Part shown: one piece after another, positions 33,735 through 42,031 of the stretch
How the letters are laid out: each line of letters opens with the position of its first letter
Numbering within the stretch: the first letter of the stretch is position 1
Source of the DNA: DASXYG01 sp036502625
GTDB taxonomy: Bacteria > Actinomycetota > Actinomycetes > Streptosporangiales > Streptosporangiaceae
DNA length: 64,000 nucleotides
Assembly: GCA_036502625.1 (NCBI GenBank)
Contig: DASXYG010000041.1
Location: 62,001 to 126,000 of the forward strand
Direction: 5' to 3'
Notes under the pieces: generated by a model
The model's database searches: none
Told to the model about the DNA's origin: nothing
The model's input: the letters and a program-made list of their open reading frames with translations, nothing else
Position numbers and translations under genes: made by a program

Positions 33735-35789
33735 CTAGCCATCGGCCGTGGCGCGTGCGGCCTGGAGGGCCTGGCCGACCCGTGTCCGCTCTTCGGTGAC
33801 CGGGCGCTGGGCGTCGCGCTGCTCCGCGTCCAGGCGCGCCAGCGCGCGCGTCAGATCCTCGCGCGGCCCGTGCGCGTCCGCGTGCGAGCGCGCCCGCGTG
33901 AGGGCCTCGCGTACGGAGGCCAGCCGCGGGGCGTACCGCGCGTCCAGGTCGGCCTCGTCGCCGGGCGGGAGGCGGGTCGGCTGGTCGCGGCGGGCGAGCG
34001 TGACGTGCCGGTTGCGCCACCATTCCAGGCGCCGCGCCTTCGCCTCGCCGATGCCCGTCACCTTGATCTCCGTGCCGTCCGGCCGCTGGATGTACGGCAC
34101 CTGCAGCGGCCGCGCGCCCGGCGCCGACCGGTGCCCGGCCCGGTAGACGATCCCGGAGAAGTCCGACGGCCGGGTGATCCCCGCCGCCTTCAGATGCACG
34201 ATGTCCAGCGTGCTGAGCCCGTCCACCTCGCGCGGCGCCAGCACCACGGACGCCAGCCGCTCCGCCACATGCGCCGCCTGCCGCGCTGCCAGCAGCCGGA
34301 ACCCCTCGTCCCGCCGCTCCCCCTCGATCCCGGCGAGCTCCGCGGCGAGCTCGTCGCGCCGCCGCACCCGCCCCGCGACCTCCGCGTCGAAGGCGGCCCG
34401 CGCCTCCCGCCGCCGCACCTCGTACGCCGCCCCGATCTCCTTCACCCGCGCGTCCAGCTCATCGCGCCGCCGCTCCAACCCCCCGACCCGCGCACCCCCG
34501 CCGGCCGTCCCCGAAACGCCGCGCCGGTACAGCACGTACGCCACCCCGCCGCACACGGCGAGCCCCGCCACACCTCCGAGGGCGACCCCGGCGGCGCCCG
34601 TCCCGATGCCCGCGCCGGCCGCCACCAGGCCCGCCACCGCCAGCGCGACAAGCACCCGCAGCGCCCACACCATGGCCGACCCGCGCGCCGCGCCGCCCCC
34701 CTCGGCCACCGGTCCGGCATCGGCCCCGGCGCCCACCCCCGCGGCCTCCTCCGCCCCGCCCGTCGCCGGTCGCGCCGCGATGCGGCCGCTCAGCCACGCG
34801 GGAAGCGTGGACGCGGGCGCGGCGGCGCTCGCGGGCCCGGCATCCGCGGGCGCGGGAGCCGCGGCGGCGGCCTTGGGGGGAGCGGCCGTACGGGCGGTGG
34901 GGTCCGGCATCGCCTCCAGGGGCAGCGGCAGGCAGTCGCGGACGAACGTGCCAAGCCCCCGTACGCGTGCGTCGTCGTGCGCGAGGATCTCGGCCAGGTG
35001 CTTGGAGGCGAGCGGGTCGGCGAAGTCGGACTGGTCGAGGAGGAGGTACTCCTCGTGGTCGGGGTTGAAGCGGTCCCACAGCGGCGGGTCGGCGGCGATC
35101 GCGCGCAGCGACAAGGAGATCAGGCGGGCGGAGAAGCGGTCCATGGCGGGGCCGTAGTCGGCGGGGGTGCGGCCGGGCGGCTGGAAGTTGGGGTGGCCCA
35201 CCTCGTCGGACGGGAGGCCCGCGAGCCCGGGGAAGTACATGCCGTCGTAGTCGATGATCCGCAGCTCGCCGTCGTCGCGCACCAGGACGTTGCCGTGCTG
35301 GAGGTCGCCGTGCGCGATGCCCGCGGCGGCGAGCTCGGCCACCACGGCGTCGAACCGGTCGGCCAGCCCGTCGAGCGCGTCCGCGCCCCCCGCGTCCACC
35401 ACGGCGTCCACCCAGCGGGTCAGGGACACCGCCTCGATCCAGTCCATCCGCAGGATCGGGTACGCCACCCCCTCCACGCGCACGCCCTCGGGCTGGAACA
35501 CGAAATCGGTGCCCCACCAGGGCCGCAGGGCATGCAGCCGGGCGGAGATGAGCTCGTACCGCTGGAGCTGGTGCGGCACGTCGCGGGTGAAGCACTTCAC
35601 GGCGTACCGCTCGCCGGACGGCGCCGTCATCGGGAACACCGACGCGAAGTTCCCGGAGATCGGCTTCGGCAGGCCCAGCGCCGTACGCTGCGGCACGGCG
35701 TCGCGCAGCACCGGGTCGGTGAAGCAGCGCCCCGGGTTCTGCACGGCCGCCTGGTACTGCCCGCCCGTCGGCAGCCGGCCGGGCGTCAC
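33735..35789 (-). CDS. Protein kinase-like protein with transmembrane, coiled-coil and helix-hairpin-helix regions (TerY-P triad kinase)
   Basis: The protein is 684 aa. The N-terminal kinase-fold domain (about 35-300) has Lys65 in RYAVKCFTRD, HGDLQHGN at 160-167 and DYDG at 180-183 in place of DFG. A Pro/Ala linker follows, then two hydrophobic helices (about 373-421), a coiled coil (about 437-515) and a C-terminal region with HhH-like LKAAGITRPSDF and VTGIGEAKARRLE. This architecture matches the kinase of the TerY-P triad (VWA, PP2C, kinase) described for tellurium-resistance-linked signalling. Its GTG overlaps the PP2C stop (GTGA). Confidence 0.88.
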   Translation of the reverse strand: MTPGRLPTGGQYQAAVQNPGRCFTDPVLRDAVPQRTALGLPKPISGNFASVFPMTAPSGERYAVKCFTRDVPHQLQRYELISARLHALRPWWGTDFVFQPEGVRVEGVAYPILRMDWIEAVSLTRWVDAVVDAGGADALDGLADRFDAVVAELAAAGIAHGDLQHGNVLVRDDGELRIIDYDGMYFPGLAGLPSDEVGHPNFQPPGRTPADYGPAMDRFSARLISLSLRAIAADPPLWDRFNPDHEEYLLLDQSDFADPLASKHLAEILAHDDARVRGLGTFVRDCLPLPLEAMPDPTARTAAPPKAAAAAPAPADAGPASAAAPASTLPAWLSGRIAARPATGGAEEAAGVGAGADAGPVAEGGGAARGSAMVWALRVLVALAVAGLVAAGAGIGTGAAGVALGGVAGLAVCGGVAYVLYRRGVSGTAGGGARVGGLERRRDELDARVKEIGAAYEVRRREARAAFDAEVAGRVRRRDELAAELAGIEGERRDEGFRLLAARQAAHVAERLASVVLAPREVDGLSTLDIVHLKAAGITRPSDFSGIVYRAGHRSAPGARPLQVPYIQRPDGTEIKVTGIGEAKARRLEWWRNRHVTLARRDQPTRLPPGDEADLDARYAPRLASVREALTRARSHADAHGPREDLTRALARLDAEQRDAQRPVTEERTRVGQALQAARATADG

Positions 35790-36547
35790 CGCGCCACCCG
35801 GACGAGCGTGACGTCGTCGTTGCCCATCCGCTCGGCGGTGCGCTCGGCGTCGAGCCAGTCCGCGAACCCGGCGTCGTCCAGGCCGTCGAGCACGTCCCAC
35901 GGCGGCGCGCCGTCCTCCGTACGGGCCAGGATCCACGCCGCGAGGGCGTCCGTGCACGCGTAGAGGACGTCGCCGGGCCCGAGCGCGCCGGACCGCAGGA
36001 GGACGCGCTCGGCGATCAGCCCGGGGTCCGCGCCGAGCGTGCCGAGCAGCGGCGGCGCCGTGCCGAACTCCGCGGCGGACTCCACCGGGAACGCGCTGAG
36101 CAGCGCGCCGTCGCGCACGTGGAACAGGCAGGTGTCGCCGATGGCCGCCGCACGCCAGCCGGGCTCCTCGCCGTCGTCGACCGCGACGGCCAGCAGCGTC
36201 GCGAACGCGCCCTTGGCCAGGCCGGGCCGTTCGTACCAGCGCAGCGGGCGGCCCCGGTCGTCGCGGTCGGCGACGTACGCGGCGACCAGATCCGGCCAGC
36301 CGTCGGCGGCAGTGGCCACGGTGGCGGCGAACCCGGCCGGGTCGTCGTACGCGGGGCCGTCCGCGGCCGCGAACGCCTCCGCCAGCGCGCCCGCCCACCG
36401 CCCGGCCAGCATGCTCTCCGACGCGCCGTCGGCCACCGCCACCCGCAGCCGGCCGGACCCACCGGACGCAGGGGCGAGCCGGTACGCGTCCTCGTACTCG
36501 GCTTCGGAGTTGCCCGCCTTGGGTGCGTGGCGGATGGTCGCGCGCAC
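35786..36547 (-). CDS. PP2C-family protein phosphatase (TerY-P triad)
   Basis: The protein is 253 aa. PP2C motifs are in order: NSEAEYEDAY with the N-terminal metal-binding Asp, VAVADGASESMLAG, AAIGDTCLFHVRDG, YACTDALAAW and GNDDVTLVRV. It should dephosphorylate Ser/Thr targets in a Mn/Mg-dependent way, opposing the kinase encoded by the coupled downstream gene. It lies 4 bp after the VWA gene. All metal-binding aspartates appear intact. Confidence 0.9.
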   Translation of the reverse strand: MRATIRHAPKAGNSEAEYEDAYRLAPASGGSGRLRVAVADGASESMLAGRWAGALAEAFAAADGPAYDDPAGFAATVATAADGWPDLVAAYVADRDDRGRPLRWYERPGLAKGAFATLLAVAVDDGEEPGWRAAAIGDTCLFHVRDGALLSAFPVESAAEFGTAPPLLGTLGADPGLIAERVLLRSGALGPGDVLYACTDALAAWILARTEDGAPPWDVLDGLDDAGFADWLDAERTAERMGNDDVTLVRVAR

Positions 36548-36551
36548 GGCC

Positions 36552-37397
36552 TCAGCGCAGCGCCAGCGCGCGGGTGCCGATGTCGAGGAACTGCACGAGC
36601 GACACGACGTCGGCGTTGTAGACGAACCCGTGCGCGGTCTCGCCGATCGGGTAGCCGTTCTGCCGGGCGTAGGACTGCATGTGCGGCGGCAGCTCGCTCG
36701 ACATGGCGAACAGCGTCCGGGCGTACGCGTCGGGCAGGCCGGCGTCGGAGTCGGGGAACGTCACCGGGGAGCCGCCGGCGTCGGAGACGTGCAGGTTGAA
36801 CAGCAGCGCCTCGCCGTCGTCGGTGCCGAGCAGCCGCAGTTCGTCGGCCACCGCGACCGGGTCGCCGTCGTTGGCCTCGCCGTCGGTCAGGTTCAACACG
36901 ATGGGCGGGAACCCGCGCGGATGCTGGGTGATCCACTCCGCGACCAGCGCCTTCGCCTCGGCCAGCGCCTGGCACATGGGCGTGGCGCCGTTGGCGACGG
37001 GCTCGATCCACACGGGGAACTGGGTGGTCACCTCGACGAGCCCGCCCGCGCCGTCCGGCTCCTTCTTGACCCGCTCCTCCAGCCGCAGCGGGTGGTCGGC
37101 CAGCTCGCTGATCGGCACGAGCCGCCGCCCGGCGAGGTCGCCGCCGAGCGCGGGCGCCGCGGACCGCGCGCCGTAGCCGATCACCGCGACGTGGAAGTAG
37201 TCGCGGACGCCCTCCTCCTTGGCGCACTTGATCGCGATCTCCGTGAGCAGCCGGTTCAGGGCGTCCGCCACGACCTCGTGCTTGCGGGCGGTGACCCCGC
37301 CGGACCCGCCGATCGGATCGACCATGGAGGCCGACTGGTCGACCAGGAAGATGAAACAGGACGGATTGGCGCGGCTGATCTCCGCCTGATATGTCAC
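36552..37397 (-). CDS. von Willebrand factor type A domain protein, TerY-like (TerY-P triad)
   Basis: The protein is 281 aa. A complete MIDAS metal site is present: DQSASM (residues 20-25), Thr in NGATPMCQALAEAK and Asp in VLNLTDGEANDGD. TerY-type VWA proteins bind partners through a divalent metal and are predicted substrates or scaffolds of the adjacent kinase/phosphatase pair. The GTG at 37397 has AGGAG six bases upstream and begins right before the VWA strand. It is the first gene of the three-gene operon. A GC hairpin (37420-37441) sits in its leader. Confidence 0.9.
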   Translation of the reverse strand: MTYQAEISRANPSCFIFLVDQSASMVDPIGGSGGVTARKHEVVADALNRLLTEIAIKCAKEEGVRDYFHVAVIGYGARSAAPALGGDLAGRRLVPISELADHPLRLEERVKKEPDGAGGLVEVTTQFPVWIEPVANGATPMCQALAEAKALVAEWITQHPRGFPPIVLNLTDGEANDGDPVAVADELRLLGTDDGEALLFNLHVSDAGGSPVTFPDSDAGLPDAYARTLFAMSSELPPHMQSYARQNGYPIGETAHGFVYNADVVSLVQFLDIGTRALALR

Positions 37398-37419
37398 GCG
37401 CGCTCCTAGATGTGTTGGC

Positions 37420-37441
37420 CCAGGGGGCGCGACCCCCCTGG
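37420..37441. other. GC-rich hairpin in the leader of the VWA-PP2C-kinase operon
   Basis: CCAGGGGG and CCCCCTGG pair around a short loop, 22 bases upstream of the VWA start codon. It could be a transcript structure, an attenuator or the footprint of a protein; there is no U-run. Confidence 0.4.
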
Positions 37442-37603
37442 AACCCCCAACGTGCGGTGTCGCGGTCACGCGAGACCGCATGCCGGTCCGGGTGGTTGCC
37501 GGGTGGCCACGCGGTAGCACTCTCAGCGAACTGCGGGGCACCGAGTCTACGAGCAGCCGGTCACGGGTGCGCGTCCATCGCGTACGGGCGGCATAGCGAT
37601 TCC

Positions 37604-37631
37604 TTGACTGCCGTCACGCGGGCGCTACTGT
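37604..37631 (+). promoter_or_regulatory. Probable sigma-70-type promoter of the aryl-CoA ligase gene
   Basis: TTGACT (37604-37609), a 16-bp spacer and TACTGT (37626-37631) lie 36 bp before the ATG. Boxes and spacing fit a vegetative HrdB-type promoter. Confidence 0.55.
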
Positions 37632-37666
37632 ATGGATCACCGGTCACGGCCGCGACGAGGACGCCC

Positions 37667-39298
37667 ATGCAGACCAGTCCCACAGCGCACGTCGACACCT
37701 TCGCCCGAGATCATCGGCCGCCACCCGAACGCCGGCCCGATCTCCTGCTCTCGCTGCCTGAACTGCGCTACCCGCCCACGCTGAACTGCGCGGCCGAGCT
37801 CCTCGACGCGACGATCGCCCGCCACGGCCCCGACCGCACCGCGCTGCTCGGCGAGGGCCCCGGCTACGCCATCTCCTGGACGTACGGCGAGCTGCGCGAC
37901 CAGGCCGCGCGCATCGCCCGCGTGCTGGTCGACGACCTCGGCGTGGTGCCGGGCAACCGGGTGCTGCTGCGCGGCCCCAACTCGCCGTGGCTCGGCGCCT
38001 GCTGGCTGGCGATCATCTCCGCGGGCGCCATCGTCGTCCCGGTCGTCCCCGTCCTGCGCGCCGCCGAGCTGCGCACGATCGCCGGCATCGCGCACGTCAC
38101 CCACGCCCTCTGCGACGAACGCAGCCTCGACGACCTGGTGAAGGCCGAGATCCCCGGCCTGTCGACCACGTCCTTCGGCGTCGGCACCGGCCCGGACGAC
38201 GGCGGGCTCCAGCGGCTCGCGGCCGCGAAACCGCCGGAGTTCACCCCGGTCGCCACCGCGTCCGACGACGTCTGCATGATCGCCTTCACGTCCGGCACCA
38301 CCGGGCGCCCGAAGGGCTGCATGCACGCCCACCGCGACGTCCTCGCCATCGCCGACACGTTCTCCGCGCACGTCCTCAAGCCGCGGCCGGACGACGTCTT
38401 CACCGGCAGCCCGCCGCTGTCGTTCACGTACGGCCTCGGCGGCGCGCTGGTGTTCCCGCTGCGCGCCGGCGCCGCCAGCCTGCTGCTCGCCCGCGCCACC
38501 CCGGACGCCCTGCCCGCCGCGATCGCCAGGCACGGCGTGACGGTGCTGTTCACCGCCCCCACGGCGTACCGCGCCATCCTCGCCAACCCGGGCCCGCCGG
38601 GCGCCATGACGACGCTGCGCCGCTGCGTGTCGGCCGGGGAGAAGCTGCCGCGCGCCGTATGGGACGACTGGCACACGGCGTTCGGCGTGAAGATCATCGA
38701 CGGCATCGGCTCGACCGAGATGCTGCACATCTTCATCGGCTCGGCCGACGACGACATCCGCCCCGGCTCCACCGGCCGCCCGGTGCCCGGCTACGAGGCC
38801 CGCGTCGTCGACGACACCGGCGCCGAGGTGCCCGACGGCGAACCCGGCCGGCTGGCCGTACGCGGCCCGACCGGCTGCCACTACCTCGACGACCCCCGCC
38901 AGGCCGACTACGTGCGCGACGGCTGGAACCTCACCGGCGACACCTACGTCCGCGACGCCGACGGCTACTTCTGGTACCAGGCGCGCTCCGACGACATGAT
39001 CATCTCCTCCGGCTACAACATCGCCGGGCCGGAGGTGGAGGAGGCGCTGATGCGCCATCCGGACGTCGCGGAGGTCGCGGTGGTCGGCGTTCCCGACGCC
39101 GCGCGCGGGCAGATCGTCGCGGCGTTCGTGGTGCTGCGCGACCCGGCGTCGGCGTCGGAGGACAAGAAGCGCGAGCTCCAGGACTTCGCGAAGGGCGAGA
39201 TCGCGCCGTACAAGTACCCGCGCGCGGTGGAGTTCGCCGAGGCGCTGCCGCGCACCCCGACCGGGAAGCTCCAGCGCTACCGTCTCCGGCCGGGCTGA
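37667..39298 (+). CDS. Aryl/acyl-CoA ligase (2-aminobenzoate/benzoate-CoA ligase-like)
   Basis: The protein is 543 aa of the ANL superfamily: P-loop TSGTTGRPKG, GIGSTEM, YQARSDDMIISSGYNIAG hinge and catalytic Lys in RTPTGKLQR. The N-terminal phrase LPELRYPPTLNCAAELLD is reminiscent of 2-aminobenzoate-CoA and benzoate-CoA ligases. It would activate an aromatic carboxylate with ATP and CoA. No ring-processing gene is adjacent. The terminator hairpin at 39306-39340 follows the gene. Confidence 0.88.
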   Translation: MQTSPTAHVDTFARDHRPPPERRPDLLLSLPELRYPPTLNCAAELLDATIARHGPDRTALLGEGPGYAISWTYGELRDQAARIARVLVDDLGVVPGNRVLLRGPNSPWLGACWLAIISAGAIVVPVVPVLRAAELRTIAGIAHVTHALCDERSLDDLVKAEIPGLSTTSFGVGTGPDDGGLQRLAAAKPPEFTPVATASDDVCMIAFTSGTTGRPKGCMHAHRDVLAIADTFSAHVLKPRPDDVFTGSPPLSFTYGLGGALVFPLRAGAASLLLARATPDALPAAIARHGVTVLFTAPTAYRAILANPGPPGAMTTLRRCVSAGEKLPRAVWDDWHTAFGVKIIDGIGSTEMLHIFIGSADDDIRPGSTGRPVPGYEARVVDDTGAEVPDGEPGRLAVRGPTGCHYLDDPRQADYVRDGWNLTGDTYVRDADGYFWYQARSDDMIISSGYNIAGPEVEEALMRHPDVAEVAVVGVPDAARGQIVAAFVVLRDPASASEDKKRELQDFAKGEIAPYKYPRAVEFAEALPRTPTGKLQRYRLRPG

Positions 39299-39305
39299 GT
39301 TTGTG

Positions 39306-39340
39306 GTCCGGGCGGGCGGCCGTCATACGCCCACCCGGAC
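39306..39340. terminator. Terminator-like hairpin between convergent genes
   Basis: Arms GTCCGGGCGGGCG and CGCCCACCCGGAC pair at 12 of 13 positions around a 9-nt loop in the 53-bp gap between the CoA ligase and HATPase genes. AATAT follows. It would serve both directions. Confidence 0.65.
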
Positions 39341-39351
39341 AATATGTGTGG

Positions 39352-39900
39352 TCAGGTACAAGCCGTGGATGAGCAGTGGAACAGCGCCCACACGACCTTT
39401 CCGCCGTCGGCCAGCCGGGACCATCCCCAGCGCCGGCTGAACGACGCGACCAACTGCAGCCCCCGGCCGGCTTCGGCCTCTCCTCCGGGGGACCTTTCGA
39501 TGGGGGCCTCGCCGCTCGCGTCCTCGACCATACAGATCACGTTGGCCCCCCTCCTGGCCAGCGTGAGCCTGATCGGATTCACGGAATCCGAGAGGTTCGA
39601 GTCGTCGGGTGCGGCTTCATAGCGCGCGGCGAGGCCATGGCTCAGCGCGTTGGTGACCAACTCCGACACGACGAGTTCCACGTCGTCCCTGAGCTCCGGC
39701 ATGCCCCACTCGCACAGCGTCGTGGCGCTGAACCGGCGTGCGCAGGAGACCGACGCGCGACTTGGTGTCAGCGGGCAGCTCGCCTTAGCGGGGTCGCCAC
39801 GCAGCATCACGTCGAGCGGATCGGCCGACCGCACGTCATGAGCGGGAACGGGGCCGGGGAGCGGCGCGCCGGAACCGCCCGCGGACGGTTCGACCGTCAT
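39352..39900 (-). CDS. ATP-binding protein, anti-sigma-factor-like histidine kinase ATPase (HATPase_c)
   Basis: The protein is about 182 aa. The C-terminal 120 residues form an RsbW/SpoIIAB-type ATPase: N-box DDVELVVSELVTNALSHG, G1 motif MVEDASGEAPIE and G2 EAEAGRGLQLVASFS. A less conserved N-terminal tail makes the start uncertain (39900 chosen; an ATG near residue 30 is also possible). These small ATPases occur widely in streptomycete-like genomes beside XRE-DUF5753 regulators, as here, where the pair is divergent. Confidence 0.85.
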   Translation of the reverse strand: MTVEPSAGGSGAPLPGPVPAHDVRSADPLDVMLRGDPAKASCPLTPSRASVSCARRFSATTLCEWGMPELRDDVELVVSELVTNALSHGLAARYEAAPDDSNLSDSVNPIRLTLARRGANVICMVEDASGEAPIERSPGGEAEAGRGLQLVASFSRRWGWSRLADGGKVVWALFHCSSTACT

Positions 39901-39946
39901 CGTGGGTGCCGCGAATCCGGCCGCTTGCAGAGCCCTGTTGCCAGAA

Positions 39947-40004
39947 TGCACGTGCGTTATCCTGCTCTTCGTACTGTGCGGATGCAAGCGCTTCTGCACG
40001 TGCA
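39947..40004. promoter_or_regulatory. Paired GCACGTGC sites in the HATPase/XRE divergent promoter region
   Basis: TGCACGTGC at 39947-39955 and the perfect palindrome TGCACGTGCA at 39995-40004 are 48 bp apart in the 197-bp gap between the divergent HATPase and XRE genes. They may be operator copies for the XRE regulator. Confidence 0.4.
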
Positions 40005-40097
40005 TTTGGTCCGTGCATCCATCTCCGCGGGTTATCTCCCCTAAAGGGCGATGTGGTGGCAAGCTGGTGAGCACGACCCGACAGAGAGGTAGGAGAC

Positions 40098-40964
40098 GTG
40101 TCCATTGTCCGGCCGGGTACCGGCTCGACCGTGCGGCGGATGCTGGTCGGCGCCCAGTTGCGGCGGCTCCGGGACAACCGGGGCATCTCGCGCGAGGAGG
40201 CCGGCTACACGATCCGTGCGTCAGAGTCGAAGATCAGCCGACTCGAACTGGGCCGCGTCAGTTTCAAGGCCCGCGACGTAAACGATCTTCTGCTCTTTTA
40301 CGGGATCAACAGCCCGGACGAACGCGAGGCCATTGTCCGGCTGGCCGAGGAGGCCAATGAGCCCGGATGGTGGCACGACTTCAATGACCTTCTCCCCGGC
40401 TGGTTCGAGACCTATGTCGGATTGGAAGAGGCCGCGCAGCTAATTCGAACGTATGAAGTGCAGTTCGTGCCCGGCCTGCTCCAGACCGAGGAATACGCGC
40501 GCGCCGTGAACACCCTCGGCCACACCGACGCGAAGACCGACGAGATCGAACGCCGCGTGAGCCTGCGCATGCGCAGGCAGGGGCGTCTCGACGAACCCGA
40601 CGGGCCGCGGCTGTGGGCGGTCGTCGACGAAGCGGCGCTGTGGCGGCCGATCGGCGGTGACACCGTCATGCGCGGCCAGCTCGAGCACCTGATCGACATC
40701 GCGAAGCAGCCGGGCATCACGCTGCAGGTGATGCCGTTCCGGTTCGGCGGCCACTCCGCCGAGGGCGGCGCGTTCACGATCCTGCGCTACGCGGAGTCCG
40801 AGCTGCCGGACATCGTGTACGTCGAGCAGTTGACCAGCGCCCACTACATGGACAAGCGGTCCGACGTCGACCCGTACATGGTCGCCATCGAGCGGCTGTG
40901 CATCGACGCCGCCAAGCCGGACGACTCCATCAAGATCATCGAGAACGTCATCAGCCAGACCTGA
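40098..40964 (+). CDS. XRE family helix-turn-helix regulator with DUF5753 domain
   Basis: The protein is 288 aa. The N-terminal HTH (about 17-75) contains LRRLRDNRGISREEAGYTIR and SKISRLELGRVSFKARDVND; the C-terminal DUF5753 domain has IRTYEVQFVPGLLQTEEYAR, VDEAALWRP and LQVMPFRFGGH. This architecture is the BldB/AbaA-like regulator family greatly expanded in streptomycetes and relatives. The GTG start has AGGTAGGAG upstream. It is divergent from the HATPase gene, a conserved pairing. Confidence 0.93.
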   Translation: MSIVRPGTGSTVRRMLVGAQLRRLRDNRGISREEAGYTIRASESKISRLELGRVSFKARDVNDLLLFYGINSPDEREAIVRLAEEANEPGWWHDFNDLLPGWFETYVGLEEAAQLIRTYEVQFVPGLLQTEEYARAVNTLGHTDAKTDEIERRVSLRMRRQGRLDEPDGPRLWAVVDEAALWRPIGGDTVMRGQLEHLIDIAKQPGITLQVMPFRFGGHSAEGGAFTILRYAESELPDIVYVEQLTSAHYMDKRSDVDPYMVAIERLCIDAAKPDDSIKIIENVISQT

Positions 40965-41055
40965 GACGTACCGATATCGCCCATCTCGCCTCGGAACCGC
41001 CCATGATCCGGCCATACTGGGCAGCCGCAGCACACCCGAGCACGAGGACGTGATC

Positions 41056-41301
41056 ATGAGCGCGGACAACGAGACGGGCGGCATGGACCACACGCGGAAC
41101 GCCGACGGCAGCGTCACGGCGTCGTTCGACATCGACGGCGACGGCAAGCCGGAGACGGTCACGGCGCGCCGCGTCGAGATGGCCGACGGCACCGACGCGA
41201 TCGAGCTCGACCTGAACTCCGACGGCGTGGTCGACGCGATCGCCGTCGACGAGAACAACGACGGCCGCATCGACATCGACGAGGTGCGCCCCGCGGAGTG
41301 A
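41056..41301 (+). CDS. Small acidic protein with EF-hand/dockerin-like calcium-binding repeats
   Basis: The protein is 81 aa, strongly acidic. Three DxDxDG-like loops are visible: DIDGDGKPE, DLNSDGVVD and DENNDGRIDIDE. They resemble calcium-binding loops of EF-hand or dockerin type, interspersed with short strands (VTARRVEM). No signal peptide or membrane segment is seen. The ATG at 41056 has GAGG at 8-bp spacing. The function is unknown; calcium buffering or sensing is an inference. Confidence 0.8.
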   Translation: MSADNETGGMDHTRNADGSVTASFDIDGDGKPETVTARRVEMADGTDAIELDLNSDGVVDAIAVDENNDGRIDIDEVRPAE

Positions 41302-41321
41302 CGGCGTTTCGGCGGTGCGGG

Positions 41322-41347
41322 GCGGGTCACATCTCCCGGTGACCCGC
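41322..41347 (+). terminator. Putative terminator hairpin after the calcium-binding-like gene
   Basis: Perfect 8-bp arms GCGGGTCA/TGACCCGC enclose a 10-nt loop, 20 bp after the stop codon. There is no U-run. Confidence 0.5.
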
Positions 41348-41374
41348 GTTCCCGAGCCCGTCTGGAGACTGCCG

Positions 41375-42028
41375 ATGCCCGCTCCGCGTCATCCGCACCG
41401 GCGCGTGGCCGCGCGCGGCGCCGCGCTCCTCGCCGTACCGCTGTCCCTGGCCTGCGTGAGCGGCTGCGTCAGCGGCGGCCCCAACGCGGCGGCCTCGCCG
41501 ACGGCGCCGTCGTCCACGGCGTCCACAGCGTCCACAGGGTCCTCGGCCGCGTCGTCGGCACCCGCGCGGGTGGTCGTGCCGGACCTCGGCGGCGTGAACG
41601 CGGCCATGGCGCGCGACCAGCTCTCACGGCGCGGGCTGAAGAAGATCACGTTCGCGTCCGCCGAGCCCGGTGTGCGGTTCGTGGTCCAGTCGGCCGACTG
41701 GCACGTCACCAAGCAGTCGGCGGCGCCCGGCCGTACGGCGCCCGCCGACGGCAGGATCACGCTGGACGTCCGCAAGGGCGTGGGCGCCGGCGGATCGCCG
41801 CCGTCCGGATCGGCCACCATGCCGGACGTCCTGGGCAAGGACGGCTCGGCCGCGCTCGCCGTGCTGAAGAAGGCGGGCTGTTGGAAGGCCGTCCTCGGGT
41901 CGGTCGACCCCGCGCACCAGATGGTCATCAACCCGTCCGACTGGCGGGTGACGAAGCAGCTCGTACCGCCCGGCCGGAGGTTCGACCCGAACTCCGTGGT
42001 GGTCCTGGCCGTACGGAAACCGGGCTGA
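41375..42028 (+). CDS. Lipoprotein with two PASTA domains
   Basis: The protein is 217 aa. A basic N-terminus and hydrophobic stretch end in a lipobox, VSGC (about residue 33), so it is likely an exported lipoprotein. A Ser/Ala/Thr-rich linker follows. Two PASTA-like repeats then begin VVVPDLGGVNAAMARDQL and ATMPDVLGKDGSAALAVL. PASTA domains bind peptidoglycan or beta-lactam-like ligands and usually sit on kinases or penicillin-binding proteins; here they are free-standing. Confidence 0.85.
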   Translation: MPAPRHPHRRVAARGAALLAVPLSLACVSGCVSGGPNAAASPTAPSSTASTASTGSSAASSAPARVVVPDLGGVNAAMARDQLSRRGLKKITFASAEPGVRFVVQSADWHVTKQSAAPGRTAPADGRITLDVRKGVGAGGSPPSGSATMPDVLGKDGSAALAVLKKAGCWKAVLGSVDPAHQMVINPSDWRVTKQLVPPGRRFDPNSVVVLAVRKPG

Positions 42029-42031
42029 CGG

